From: JARBUG01 sp035628915
Lineage (GTDB): Bacteria; Bacillota; Sulfobacillia; Symbiobacteriales; Symbiobacteriaceae
Reading direction: 5' to 3'
Assembly: GCA_035628915.1 (NCBI GenBank)
Contig: DASPIW010000012.1
Coordinates: forward strand, 62,001-126,000
DNA length: 64,000 nucleotides
Under the pieces are notes generated by a model. The model saw nothing but the letters and a program-made list of their open reading frames with translations, was not told the origin of the DNA and did not search any database. A program made the position numbers and the translations under genes. Shown piece after piece: positions 1 to 8,438 of the stretch. Numbering within the stretch: the stretch's first letter is position 1; every line of letters begins with the position of its first letter.

Positions 1-1353
1 ATAGCTGGCCTTCAACTCGTCGGCCAGGCCGGACGGGTTGGCCTTCAGTGCCGTGTCGACAACCGCGATGTCGGCCTTGAGGGCTTCCAGCTTGGCTTCA
101 ACGCTTTCCTGCCACATGGACAGGTAGACGTCGCGGACTTCAGGCGTGGAGTTGGTGTGGCAGGTCGTGCAGGTGTCTTTCGTTGTGGTGCCGATCACCT
201 CGCCGGGCTTAACCACCTTGAACAGATGGTTGCCGCCGGTCATGTGGCACTCTTCGCAGCTTACCGGGGTGTGGGGGCCTTCGGTCGGAGCGATGCCGAT
301 CGCAGCCACGCCGGCGAGCATTTCAGCCTGCGGATGGTGGACTTCCTTACCGGGGGCAAAGCCGGTGGGTGTGGGCTCGCCGGTATGGCAGGAAGTGCAG
401 AGTTCCTTGGCCGGCTTCTTCAGCTGCTTCTCGTTGGCACTGCCGTGCGGGTCGTGGCAGGTGACGCAGGTCACGCCGTCGTCGACGGGATGATCCTTGA
501 CGCTGATGGGCTGGCCAGCTTCGTTGGCGTTGATGAACGTCGTGGAATGGCAGCCGTAGCAGCGGTCCTTGGCGCCAGGGTTGTTGTTCAGGGTGGCGGC
601 GGCGCCGGCGTGGGCCGAAGCCTTCCACTGCGGGTAGGCGCCCTTGTGGTGCTGAGGCTGGGCGGGCTTGGACGCATCAACAGTCGCCGGGATGAAGCCG
701 ATCTCCTCAAGGTTCATCCCCGGGCGATAGCCGACCGGGAAGCGGGCAGCGCCGGCCTTCGTGTTGAAGCCGCTGTGGCAAGCCGCGCAGCTCTCGGAAG
801 GATCCACGCTGACACTGATCTTGGACCGGTCGCCACGGCCGAGGACGTGGTCGCGGGCCGGACCATGACAGCTTTCGCAGCCGACGCCGATGGAAGTCCG
901 GATGCCGCTCTGGAAGTCCTTGCCGGCATGGCAGCCGCCGCAGGAGGCGTCCCAGCTGCTGCCCTTACGGGTGGACGCGACATACTCTTGCTTCTTGTCG
1001 TCGTACTCAACGCCGACATACTTCAACTCGCCGGTCACGAGGTCGGGAGTCAGGAAGCGGTTGCCGTGGAAGACGTATTTAGCCGCAGCCAGTTCGTCCT
1101 GAAGCTCAGGCGAAAGGCCGGACGGGTCGGCCGGCAGGTCCGCCACCGTCTTGATTTCGGTGACGAAGTTAGCGTGGAGCGACGTTTCCCAGCTGAGGAA
1201 CTTGTCCGAGTGACACCCGATACAGGCTTGCGGTCCGAGGTACTCAGGCAGCTCGGCCTTGGCCTTCGTGCTAGCGACAACGACACCGGCAGTGAGCGTA
1301 ATCAGCATTGCGGCTGCCGATACAAGTGCAATCTTTAGAGTCTTCCGGGTCAT
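1..1353 (-). CDS. Multihaem c-type cytochrome, nine CXXCH motifs seen (partial, C-terminus outside window)
   Basis: The reverse-strand frame is open from an ATG at 1353 to the left edge, giving 451 residues without a stop. Residues 1 to about 33 form a signal peptide (MTRK, then a hydrophobic stretch ending near VVVAS). Nine CXXCH haem motifs follow, at about residues 44, 138, 159, 189, 265, 296, 319, 366 and 395. Two of the haem regions have a nearby W-x-x-S-x-H-A signature (WETSLHA, WKASAHA), as in cytochrome c554-type multihaem proteins. The last 50 visible residues are helical and haem-free. The protein should be exported and act in extracytoplasmic electron transfer. The acceptor cannot be told from sequence, and a catalytic nitrite-reductase role is not shown. 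A purine-rich site (AAGGGGGGTG) precedes the ATG. Confidence 0.9.
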   Translation of the reverse strand, partial: MTRKTLKIALVSAAAMLITLTAGVVVASTKAKAELPEYLGPQACIGCHSDKFLSWETSLHANFVTEIKTVADLPADPSGLSPELQDELAAAKYVFHGNRFLTPDLVTGELKYVGVEYDDKKQEYVASTRKGSSWDASCGGCHAGKDFQSGIRTSIGVGCESCHGPARDHVLGRGDRSKISVSVDPSESCAACHSGFNTKAGAARFPVGYRPGMNLEEIGFIPATVDASKPAQPQHHKGAYPQWKASAHAGAAATLNNNPGAKDRCYGCHSTTFINANEAGQPISVKDHPVDDGVTCVTCHDPHGSANEKQLKKPAKELCTSCHTGEPTPTGFAPGKEVHHPQAEMLAGVAAIGIAPTEGPHTPVSCEECHMTGGNHLFKVVKPGEVIGTTTKDTCTTCHTNSTPEVRDVYLSMWQESVEAKLEALKADIAVVDTALKANPSGLADELKASY

Positions 1354-1824
1354 TTCGCAGCACCCCCCTTCTTTCCCTTTTTTGATCCCCACCGGGGGCG
1401 TTCACTCCCGGAAGCGGGCTGTCATTTTTCTGTAAGACTCGTAACAGCGTTATCCTTATCCTTACGAAAATCTTACACTCAGATTGTGCTCATTCTACCC
1501 TCAGGTTTCTCAGATTACCAACCTGCCAAAATAACCGGTTAATCCGGGAATTGACCGCCCTTATAGGTTTATCTCCCTCATGCGCGGCAAGGCTCTGGCG
1601 TTCGCACGCCCATTTGGCAAGGCATGCGCTCCCCGGTGTTTCCGTCTGCCGCGAGCCATGTGCCGCAAGCCTGCTGATCCACTTGGGGGGATCCTGGCGG
1701 CCCCTGACCGGAGCGAAAATGAACCTTTGGTGTCAGGGGCGTATAGGCCTTTTGTCATATGAAAAGGGCAGCGTCGCGACCTCTGTGCGAGGTAGCGATG
1801 CTGCCCTTCCGGCGTTAGCATGTC
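1354..1824. other. Non-coding region between rhodanese and cytochrome genes
   Basis: These 471 bases hold the terminator of the rhodanese gene (1764-1808) and the leader and promoter region of the cytochrome gene, both read leftwards. An 8-bp inverted repeat CCCCTGAC/GTCAGGGG lies at 1701-1708 and 1732-1739, and GGCAAGGC occurs twice near 1586 and 1616. The segment 1561-1740 is rich in short complementary runs and could fold as an RNA, but no known riboswitch consensus was matched. Short open frames on the plus strand here have no recognisable product. Confidence 0.5.
1764..1808 (-). terminator. Rho-independent terminator of the rhodanese gene
   Basis: A 9-bp stem AAGGGCAGC/GCTGCCCTT (1764-1772 with 1800-1808) encloses a further imperfect inverted pair. 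On the minus strand it is followed by TTTTC. It lies 17 bases past the rhodanese stop codon. Confidence 0.7.
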
Positions 1825-2202
1825 TCAAGCCCGGCCCCATGGCCAGCGGCGCATGCCGCCTTCCACGTTGCGCACACGGGTAAATCCCTTCGCGGCCAGC
1901 CTGCGGCAGGCCAGCACGCTCTGCGTTCCGTTGGTGCAGATGATCAGTACCTCTCTGGTGCGATCCCACCCCTCAGCTTCCTGCTCCAGACGGTCCAGCG
2001 GCACGCTGACAGCCGTAGGAATGTGCCCGGCGTTGTACTGCGCCGATTCTCTTACATCCACCAGGAAGAAGGGATGTCTCGCGTCGAGATACGCTTTGAT
2101 GTCATGCACCGCGACATGCGTCAGGCCCCGCCGAAGCCACCACTGCTGATACACGAGGTAGCCAACTACAGGAATCAGGAGAACCCAGAAGAGCCAGTTC
2201 AT
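1825..2202 (-). CDS. Membrane-anchored rhodanese-like protein
   Basis: The protein has 125 residues. Residues 1-20 (MNWLFWVLLIPVVGYLVY) form one membrane helix and residues 30-125 a single rhodanese domain. The family hallmarks are visible: VDVRESAQYNAGHIPTA near residue 50, and an active-site loop CTNGTQS with the catalytic cysteine. The loop is uncharged compared with the usual CxxGxR type. Single rhodanese domains handle sulfane sulfur or act as sulfur sensors or carriers; the substrate is not known. The start is the ATG at 2202, preceded by GGAGGTGA at 8-base spacing; an upstream in-frame start would add 25 residues but lacks that site. The gene is monocistronic with its own terminator. 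Confidence 0.85.
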   Translation of the reverse strand: MNWLFWVLLIPVVGYLVYQQWWLRRGLTHVAVHDIKAYLDARHPFFLVDVRESAQYNAGHIPTAVSVPLDRLEQEAEGWDRTREVLIICTNGTQSVLACRRLAAKGFTRVRNVEGGMRRWPWGRA

Positions 2203-2332
2203 CGCGTAAGTCACCTCCGGGACGGAAATGCCAATCGCTGTCCGGTTGCGGACAATGTCACACGCGCCTCTGTCCATGTCAACCCCTCACACGGTAGCAT
2301 AGTAGCAGAGAAAGGTTCGGGAGGGATGGGTG

Positions 2333-3253
2333 ATGGCGTTTGTACTCGTTACCGGGGGGACCGGGTTCATCGGCTCGCACATCGTGCAGAGACTGCTGGG
2401 CGGGGGGCACCGGGTGGCGGTAATGACCCGCAATCCCGGGCACGCCCGCGTTCCCGCCGGGGCAGAGGTACGGCCGGGCGATGTCGAAGACGCCGCCTCG
2501 CTGCGGGAGGCCATGAGCGGGGTTGATACGGTAGTGGACGCCGTGCAGTTCCCCAATCATCCGGTGGAAAACCCCCGCCGCGGCTATACTTATATGGCCG
2601 TGGACGGGTTGGGGACCGAGCGGCAGGTACAGGCAGCTCGGGCGTCCGGTGTCGGGCATTTTGTCTACCTGAGCGGCGCAGGGACGCGGCCCGGGCAGAC
2701 CGCCCCCTGGTTTCTGGCCAAATTGCATGCCGAAAAAGCGATCCGGGAAAGCGGCCTGCGCCACACGATTTTCCGGCCTTCCTGGGTGTATGGGCCGGAG
2801 GACCGCAGCCTCAACAAGTTCGTCACCTTTGCCCGCATGCTGCCCGTGGTGCCCGTCATCGGGAACGGACAGACGCGGGTACAGCCCGTTCACGTCGACG
2901 ATTTGGCGGAAGCGGTTGCCCGCACCGTCGGTACCCCCGGCACCGCAGACCAGGTGTATGAAATCGGCGGACCGCAGAATCTGACCATGGATGAGATCAT
3001 TCAAACGATGCTGAGCGTCATGGGCAAGCGCAGACGGCTCATCCATCAGCCCGCCTGGCTGATGAAGCTGCTGACCGCCCCCCTGACACTGCTGCCCACT
3101 CCTCCGCTATCCCCGGCTGCCGTAGATTTTGTGCTGATGGAGGAGTCCGTGGACAACACTGCCGTCATGTGTGATCTTGGCCTCCGGCTGCGTCCGCTTG
3201 ATGAGGGCCTCGAATACCTGTGCCCTGAACAAGGGAGCATTCGACAGACGTAG
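2333..3253 (+). CDS. NAD(P)-binding atypical SDR (NDUFA9/NmrA-like)
   Basis: This 306-residue protein starts FVLVTGGTGFIGSHIVQRL, a Rossmann fold with the glycine-rich TGGTGFIG loop of atypical short-chain dehydrogenases. YLSGAGT and FRPSWVYGPED match the NDUFA9-like (complex I-associated) subgroup, which often binds NAD(P) without a classic YxxxK catalytic pair. Such proteins act as chaperone-like or quinone-biosynthesis partners, or as nucleotide-sugar or ubiquinone-related reductases; no substrate can be assigned. A GGGAGGG site sits 7 bases before the ATG at 2333; a GTG directly upstream is less well placed. It diverges from the rhodanese gene with a short shared upstream region. Confidence 0.8.
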   Translation: MAFVLVTGGTGFIGSHIVQRLLGGGHRVAVMTRNPGHARVPAGAEVRPGDVEDAASLREAMSGVDTVVDAVQFPNHPVENPRRGYTYMAVDGLGTERQVQAARASGVGHFVYLSGAGTRPGQTAPWFLAKLHAEKAIRESGLRHTIFRPSWVYGPEDRSLNKFVTFARMLPVVPVIGNGQTRVQPVHVDDLAEAVARTVGTPGTADQVYEIGGPQNLTMDEIIQTMLSVMGKRRRLIHQPAWLMKLLTAPLTLLPTPPLSPAAVDFVLMEESVDNTAVMCDLGLRLRPLDEGLEYLCPEQGSIRQT

Positions 3254-3346
3254 AATCGTCTATGGGTGCCAGATTTGTTTCCGGAAGCAGGTGGCGACCC
3301 TGTGGAACCATGGGAGTAATCGGACTACCAACCGGGGGCAGTCGAA

Positions 3347-4243
3347 GTGTTAAACAATTACAAACCCGAAGCCGCCGGTCCCATAGTAGAGGCGATCCGA
3401 AGGAATGACCGGGCAACGGCCCTAAGGCTGCTCGACGAGCAGGTAGAGAAGGCAGAAGGCCGGGAAAAGGCATTCTGGCTGGCTACCCGGGCCAATATGA
3501 GGAAACAGATCGGCACACCGGAACAACACTCGGCTGCAGAGGCTGACTGGCAGGAGGCCTACCGGCTTGACAAGGACAACCCGCTTTTTGTGCTCATGCT
3601 GATTCACGACGCCGTAGCGTCCCAACGGCTGGATCAGTTGCGCAACCTGCCGAAATCGACGCGCACGAGAATTCGAACGGAGCTCTTCGACGACTGGCGG
3701 TTCTGGAACAACGTTGGGTTCCTGCACCGATTCTTGCGCCGATGGTACCCTTCTTATCGAGCGAATACGAAAGCCCTCAAGCTGTATCTGGCACTCTCCC
3801 CCGAACAGCGGAAATACGACGAGGGCTGGATTCTTCCGCTGCGGTGCTGGCATGCCCGGGCAGCCCTACGCGTAGGTCGGATTGGCGAGGCGATCGCAGA
3901 CGTAGGACAGGCCGAGGAGATATTCCGTGAACGCCCTTACATTAGTCCAATGCACCTCGCATTGGCCAAGGCGGATCTGGCCATCAGCCAGGGAGACTAT
4001 CCGGCTGCCCAGGAGGCGTTGTACACGGGAACTGCAGTGCTGGCGCAGACACCGGAGCAGGCAAGACCCAGTCCGCTTGTCCGCCTTGAATGCCTGATCC
4101 TTGCGGCCCGCATATCCAGGGCGGAAGGCAGAGTCGCTGGGTTACGCAACTTCTGCGAGCAGGCTTTGGCAATCGCCGTCGAGGCAGAGCGTCCTTATAC
4201 GGAGCGCGAAATCCGCCTGATTATGGACGGTGCGGACTTCTGA
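3347..4243 (+). CDS. TPR-like helical repeat protein, unknown function
   Basis: The product has 298 residues and is almost entirely helical. Recurrent A-x-x-L/W patterns (ATALRLLDEQ, EADWQEAYRLDKDNP, GEAIADVGQAEEIFRE, YPAAQEAL) are typical of tetratricopeptide repeats. No signal peptide or membrane segment is seen, so it is probably cytoplasmic and binds another protein. No enzyme motif was recognised. The start is GTG at 3347 after a weak GGGGGC site. A strong terminator follows directly, so the gene ends its transcript. The large TPR protein at 21508-23331 shares only the general fold. Confidence 0.7.
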   Translation: MLNNYKPEAAGPIVEAIRRNDRATALRLLDEQVEKAEGREKAFWLATRANMRKQIGTPEQHSAAEADWQEAYRLDKDNPLFVLMLIHDAVASQRLDQLRNLPKSTRTRIRTELFDDWRFWNNVGFLHRFLRRWYPSYRANTKALKLYLALSPEQRKYDEGWILPLRCWHARAALRVGRIGEAIADVGQAEEIFRERPYISPMHLALAKADLAISQGDYPAAQEALYTGTAVLAQTPEQARPSPLVRLECLILAARISRAEGRVAGLRNFCEQALAIAVEAERPYTEREIRLIMDGADF

Positions 4244-4249
4244 CGATCA

Positions 4250-4276
4250 GACCCCGGGCGCCGCCCGGGGTCTTTT
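4250..4276 (+). terminator. Rho-independent terminator after the TPR gene
   Basis: A perfect 10-bp GC-rich stem GACCCCGGGC/GCCCGGGGTC with a 3-base loop is followed by TTTT. It begins 7 bases after the stop codon at 4243. Confidence 0.92.
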
Positions 4277-4373
4277 GATGTGCTGGTCATATGAATTGCT
4301 CTTAATGGCAGGGGCAGGCTAGGTGAAGTGCGAACAATGAGAATCAAGGGTAACGTTTCGGAGATGATGCGGT

Positions 4374-6242
4374 TTGACGGCACCTGCCCACCTGGTGTCC
4401 TGTGGCGACCGGTCCCTCCTGGTCTACCTGGGCGAAGGTATCGATGCGGATCTGAACCTGCGCGTACATACGGTCACACGGATCCTCAAAGGCAGACAGC
4501 ACCCGGCACTGGTAGAGGTTACCCCTTCATACCACTGCCTGATGGTCGAATATGACCCCGTGCGGATCCGGCCGGATCAGCTGGAGGAGCTGGTCCTGGG
4601 CGCCGTGCACGAGGCGCACTCCAGCGGTCCCGGGCCGCACCGCACCGTGGAAATCCCGGTGCAGTATGGCGGCGACGCCGGCCCGGACCTGGAGAACGTG
4701 GCCGCTCATACCGGACTCTCGCCGGACGAGGTGATCCGGCGCCACTGTGCGGGACTGTACCGGGTATTCGGCCTGGGGTTCAGCCCGGGCTTCCCCTACC
4801 TCGGCGGGCTGGAGACAGCTCTGCACACGCCCAGGCTTGCGCAGCCGCGCACGAAAGTGCCCGCCGGCAGCGTGGCCATCGGCGGCGGGCAGACGGGCGT
4901 CTACCCGGCCGAATCGCCGGGCGGCTGGCAGTTAATCGGCCGGACGCCGGTCAGGCTGTTCGACCCCTTCCGTGAATCCCCGGCCCTTTTGGAACCCGGC
5001 GACGACATCCGGTTCGTGCCGTTGGACGCCGCTTCCTTTGACGAGGTTGACCGGCCCGCGCTGCAGCCGTCCTTTATTGAGTCCGGGTACGGAACCACGG
5101 GCCTGCGCATCCTGCAGCCCGGCATGGCCACTACCGTTCAGGACCTCGGGCGGCGGGGCTTCCAGGCATATGGCGTATCGCCCGCAGGTGCCGCTGACTT
5201 CATGGCCCTCATGGTCGGCAACTGGCTGCTGGGCAATCGGGCGCGTACGGCCGCGCTGGAGATTACGCTCCTGGGCCCGGAAGTGGAATTTACGGGGCCG
5301 GTTGCTTTCTGCCTGACCGGCGCCCCCATTCAGGCCGAGTTGATTCCCGCCGGCGGCGAGTCGCCCAGGCCGGTGCCGGGCTGGGCGGCCCTGCTGGCGG
5401 GCCCGGGCGACCGGCTACGCACCGGCGCCGTTACGGCAGGCTGTCGCAGCTACCTCTGCGTGGCCGGCGGCATCGACTTGCCGCCCGTACTGGGCAGCCT
5501 GTCGGAGGATATGTTTGGCAAGCTGGGGCCCCTGGGGCGGCGGCTCAAGGCGGGCGACTGGCTCCCGGCGGGCCTGCCGCTGCAGCCGCCGGCGGACCTG
5601 GCCGGGCGCCAGGTCCCCAGCGATGCCATCCCGACCTACGGCGGCCCGGCCGTGGTCCGGGCGACCCTCGGCCCGCAGGCGGCGGCTTTCAGCCCGGAAA
5701 CGATGGCGGCTTTTTTCGGCACAGCGTGGCGAATCGGGGCGCAATCTGACCGGCAGGGCATCCGGCTGGACGGTCCCCCGCTCTCTCATGTGACCAAGGC
5801 CGACATTCTCTCCGAGCCGATTCCGGCCGGGAGCGTGCAGGTGCCCGCAGGGGGCCAGCCCATTTTGCTGCTGGGGAATCGGCAGACCGTTGGCGGGTAC
5901 ACCAAGATCGCTGTGGCAGTCTACCCTGACCTGTCACCGGCCAGCCAGCTGCGGCCGGGCGATCGGCTACAGTTCCGGCAGGTCGATGCCGCGGAGGCGC
6001 ACTCCGTCGCGTGGGCTGAGCGGCGGAAACTGGCCCAGATCCGCCGCTATCTGGAGCGGGACATGGACCGCAGTTCGGCTGAAGCCCAGGGGCACATTGC
6101 GAGGGTGGCGACCACGCCGGTGCCGCCGCCCGTTCCCGGACCAGCAGCCGAACCTCCTGCCACCCCGTCCGCCGGGCGCCGTTTCCGCATCAGCATCCTG
6201 GATGTTGAGTTTGAGCTTACGGTGGAAGAAGTCGAGGAATAA
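4374..6242 (+). CDS. Fused 5-oxoprolinase subunits B and C (KipI/KipA-type) with a short biotinyl-domain-like tail
   Basis: The 622-residue protein joins two halves of the prokaryotic 5-oxoprolinase. Residues 1 to about 230 match PxpB/KipI (allophanate hydrolase subunit 1 fold), with GLGFSPGFPYLGGL and KVPAGSVAIGGGQTGVYP. Residues 245-560 match PxpC/KipA (subunit 2 fold), with GMATTVQDLGRRGFQAYG and LLGNRQTVGGYTKIA. With PxpA these convert 5-oxoproline to glutamate using ATP, but no pxpA is nearby. After a proline-rich linker (about 580-602) the last 20 residues (RFRISILDVEFELTVEEVEE) resemble the first strands of a biotin carboxyl carrier domain, which then stops before any biotinylation site. 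The start is TTG at 4374, after GGAG and an in-frame stop; GTG at 4395 is an alternative. Confidence 0.88.
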   Translation: MTAPAHLVSCGDRSLLVYLGEGIDADLNLRVHTVTRILKGRQHPALVEVTPSYHCLMVEYDPVRIRPDQLEELVLGAVHEAHSSGPGPHRTVEIPVQYGGDAGPDLENVAAHTGLSPDEVIRRHCAGLYRVFGLGFSPGFPYLGGLETALHTPRLAQPRTKVPAGSVAIGGGQTGVYPAESPGGWQLIGRTPVRLFDPFRESPALLEPGDDIRFVPLDAASFDEVDRPALQPSFIESGYGTTGLRILQPGMATTVQDLGRRGFQAYGVSPAGAADFMALMVGNWLLGNRARTAALEITLLGPEVEFTGPVAFCLTGAPIQAELIPAGGESPRPVPGWAALLAGPGDRLRTGAVTAGCRSYLCVAGGIDLPPVLGSLSEDMFGKLGPLGRRLKAGDWLPAGLPLQPPADLAGRQVPSDAIPTYGGPAVVRATLGPQAAAFSPETMAAFFGTAWRIGAQSDRQGIRLDGPPLSHVTKADILSEPIPAGSVQVPAGGQPILLLGNRQTVGGYTKIAVAVYPDLSPASQLRPGDRLQFRQVDAAEAHSVAWAERRKLAQIRRYLERDMDRSSAEAQGHIARVATTPVPPPVPGPAAEPPATPSAGRRFRISILDVEFELTVEEVEE

Positions 6243-6277
6243 AAAGAGAGCTCATCCGGTCATTAGCGGGTGAGCTC
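6241..6277 (-). terminator. Terminator between convergent genes
   Basis: The stem GAGCTCA/TGAGCTC (6248-6254 with 6271-6277), extended by CCG/CGG, is followed on the minus strand by TCTTTTT. It therefore ends the small minus-strand gene and may also slow transcripts from pxpBC, whose stop lies at its edge. Confidence 0.8.
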
Positions 6278-6291
6278 CTTCATCTATCGTA

Positions 6292-6534
6292 TTACGACCA
6301 GAGCGGCGGCCAGTCCTCGTCGCCCGGCGCATCCGTCAGCAGCAGCTGCCCCATGCGAATCAGGCAGTAAACGCTCGTGGCGAGGTCGGCGAGCGAAGCA
6401 TAGAGGCGCAGCCCCTGCGTGTCGGCACTCATGAGAATGACAGAGGTCACGAAATGCATGGCCGCCTGCAACACAATATACGTCAGAACCCCACGCCACT
6501 TTGCCGTGGCCCGTGCCCAGATCTCGTATGCCAT
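6292..6534 (-). CDS. Small membrane protein, unknown function
   Basis: The predicted protein has 80 residues (MAYEIWARATAKW...) with two hydrophobic stretches, about 13-33 (VLTYIVLQAAMHFVTSVIL) and 42-62, suggesting two membrane helices with an acidic C-terminal tail. No family was recognised. The ATG at 6534 is chosen because GGGGGAGG lies 9 bases upstream; an ATG three codons earlier touches that site. A different frame over the same stretch (to 6604) lacks a good ribosome site and membrane pattern. The gene stands alone, with terminators on both sides. Confidence 0.6.
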   Translation of the reverse strand: MAYEIWARATAKWRGVLTYIVLQAAMHFVTSVILMSADTQGLRLYASLADLATSVYCLIRMGQLLLTDAPGDEDWPPLWS

Positions 6535-6646
6535 GGACGGCATCCTCCCCCTGAGTTCGTTTTGTCGATAGTCCTATCGTCCCATACGTTCGAATAGGAC
6601 ACAAGTCCCATTTTTTATAGATAGCCGTTGGAAACTGGGAAGCAAA

Positions 6647-6678
6647 CCCCCTGTGCGCCAGGAAAAGCGCACAGGGGG
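6647..6678 (-). terminator. Terminator of the substrate-binding lipoprotein gene
   Basis: A perfect 12-bp stem CCCCCTGTGCGC-type inverted repeat (6647-6658 with 6667-6678) lies 9 bases past the stop codon at 6687. On the minus strand it leads into TTTGCTTCC, a short T-rich tail. Confidence 0.8.
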
Positions 6679-6686
6679 AACGGGGG

Positions 6687-8342
6687 CTACTGTTCGTTGA
6701 CCCACCACCGGTATGCGTAGCCGGAGTCGGCGCCGGCGCCGGGGTAGTTCACCACGCCTTTGATTCGCTTATTGACGACGTCCGTGTACTTGTTGGCGTA
6801 GATGAAGATGACCGGTGCATCTTCAATCAAAGTCCGCTGGTACTCGGAGTAAATCGTCTTCCGCTTGGCCTGGTCGGTCTCCCGGGAGCCCTGCTCCAGC
6901 AGTTGGTCCACCTTGGGGTTATTGTAGCGGCCCCGGTTGAAGCCCGAGACAGCCGTAGAATGGAAGAGCGCCTTTTGGTCGGGATCCAGGCCCAGGGTGA
7001 ACCCGGAGAAGCTGACGTCGAATTTGCCGGGCTCGAGATAGTTCTCCATCATGGCGTTGAAATCCATAAGCTGAACATCCAGATCAACGCCGATCTCTTT
7101 CCAATTCTTCCTGGCAATCGCGGCGATGCCCTCGATCAGGGAAGAACCGGACGACCCATAGAAGGTCAGCTTGAGGGGGCCGGCTCCTGCTTTCTCCATG
7201 ATCCCCTGCGCGTTCAGCTTGTAGCCAGCCTGCTCCAACAATTGTTTGGCCTTGGCCGCATCGTACGGGGTAATCTTGATGGATGGGTCGTAGGCCCAGG
7301 AGACCGGCGGAATGGGCCCTGGGGGAATGACCGCCCGGCCATCCATAAGGCTGTCGATGATCGACTGCCGGTTCAGGCCGTATGTCAGGGCCTGCCGGAC
7401 GAGCTTTTCCTTCAGGTGCGGGCGGGTGACGTTCAGGGTCATGTAGCCCCAGCCGTTCCGCTCGTAGTTGTAGATGCCGAGCTTGGTGGCGAAGTCCCTC
7501 TCGAGGCGGGTCACATCTTTGGGATCCGGGGTCAGGGCGTCGATCTCGCCATTCTCCAGCGATGCCTGCGCGGTCGCATCTTCCGGGATGACCCGCATCC
7601 GGATGGTCTTGATGAAAGGCGCGCCGCCGTAGATCTGGCTCATGAACCATTGGTCGTAGCGCTCCAGCGTGACGTACTGTCCCCGCTTGTAGTCAACAAA
7701 CTTGTACGGCCCGGCGCCGATCGGAGCGAAGTTCTGGGGATGCTTCTCAATGTCCTTGACGGCGGTGCCGGCGAAGGCTTTCTTCTGGAGAATGCCAAAG
7801 TTGATATCCTCCAGCAGTGAAGCAGAAGGCTCCTTCAGTCTGATGAGGACGGTGTACTTGTCAGGGTTGGTGATCTCCTTGATCGGGGCGACGTTGGATG
7901 CCCGCGGTCCGGTGTAGTCCTTGTCCATAACGGTCGCAATGGTGTAGACCACGTCCTCGGCGGTCAGCTCGCTGCCGTCATGGAACTTGATCCCTTGCTT
8001 CAGCTTGATGGTCAGGGTGGTATTGTTGTCGGCGTAGGTCCAGGAGTCAGCGGCGTAAGGCGTCGGCTCCCATTTCTCGTTGAAGTCGAACAGGCTGGCG
8101 TAAACAAGGGCGTACACCTTGCTGCCGTAGGCGCTGGACGACAGGATCGGGTTCATGCTGTCCGGGTCCTTGGACAGGCGCAGCGTCACTTCGCCGCCCA
8201 CGGCAGGCCTGCCGGCCGTCTGGGGCGCCCCGGCGCCGGGCGCAGGCTGGTTGGGCTGAGCCCTGGGGCCGCAGGCCGTGATGACGGACGCGGCCAGCGC
8301 AAACGCTGCCACGGTGACCGAGAACTTGCGGGATCGAGACAT
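6687..8342 (-). CDS. ABC transporter substrate-binding lipoprotein, family 5 (peptide/nickel/opine type)
   Basis: The 551-residue protein has a lipoprotein signal (MSRSRKFSVTVAAFALAA, then VITAC with the lipidated cysteine at about residue 24) and a proline/alanine-rich linker to about 45. The rest matches the bacterial extracellular solute-binding protein family 5: LRLSKDPDSMNPILS near the start, GIKFHDGSELTAEDVVYT near residue 120 and GAGPYKFVDY near 200. It should bind an oligopeptide or similar solute outside the membrane and pass it to an ABC permease. No permease or ATPase gene lies beside it, so it is an orphan component. The ATG has GGGGGAA upstream and the gene is followed by a strong terminator. 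Confidence 0.92.
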   Translation of the reverse strand: MSRSRKFSVTVAAFALAASVITACGPRAQPNQPAPGAGAPQTAGRPAVGGEVTLRLSKDPDSMNPILSSSAYGSKVYALVYASLFDFNEKWEPTPYAADSWTYADNNTTLTIKLKQGIKFHDGSELTAEDVVYTIATVMDKDYTGPRASNVAPIKEITNPDKYTVLIRLKEPSASLLEDINFGILQKKAFAGTAVKDIEKHPQNFAPIGAGPYKFVDYKRGQYVTLERYDQWFMSQIYGGAPFIKTIRMRVIPEDATAQASLENGEIDALTPDPKDVTRLERDFATKLGIYNYERNGWGYMTLNVTRPHLKEKLVRQALTYGLNRQSIIDSLMDGRAVIPPGPIPPVSWAYDPSIKITPYDAAKAKQLLEQAGYKLNAQGIMEKAGAGPLKLTFYGSSGSSLIEGIAAIARKNWKEIGVDLDVQLMDFNAMMENYLEPGKFDVSFSGFTLGLDPDQKALFHSTAVSGFNRGRYNNPKVDQLLEQGSRETDQAKRKTIYSEYQRTLIEDAPVIFIYANKYTDVVNKRIKGVVNYPGAGADSGYAYRWWVNEQ

Positions 8343-8438
8343 CTGCTGGTTTCCCCCTATTCATCCGAACGTCGGAATTGAGCATAGCGTTTCCCCCTTG
8401 CACACCGTCGCATACTAACGAGCGAGGAGGTGCCGCGC

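Noticed and set aside
157..1338. Long plus-strand open frame opposite the cytochrome
   Set aside because: It is the complement of a gene with nine CXXCH motifs and a signal peptide; its translation shows no family pattern and comes from GC-rich codon bias.
1561..1760. c-di-GMP (GEMM) or ZTP riboswitch before the cytochrome gene
   Set aside because: Some short matches (CCGGGGAG) exist on the minus strand, but the conserved core elements and order of either class are absent.
6284..6604. 106-codon alternative frame over the small membrane protein
   Set aside because: It lacks a ribosome site and the membrane-helix pattern seen in the 80-residue frame.
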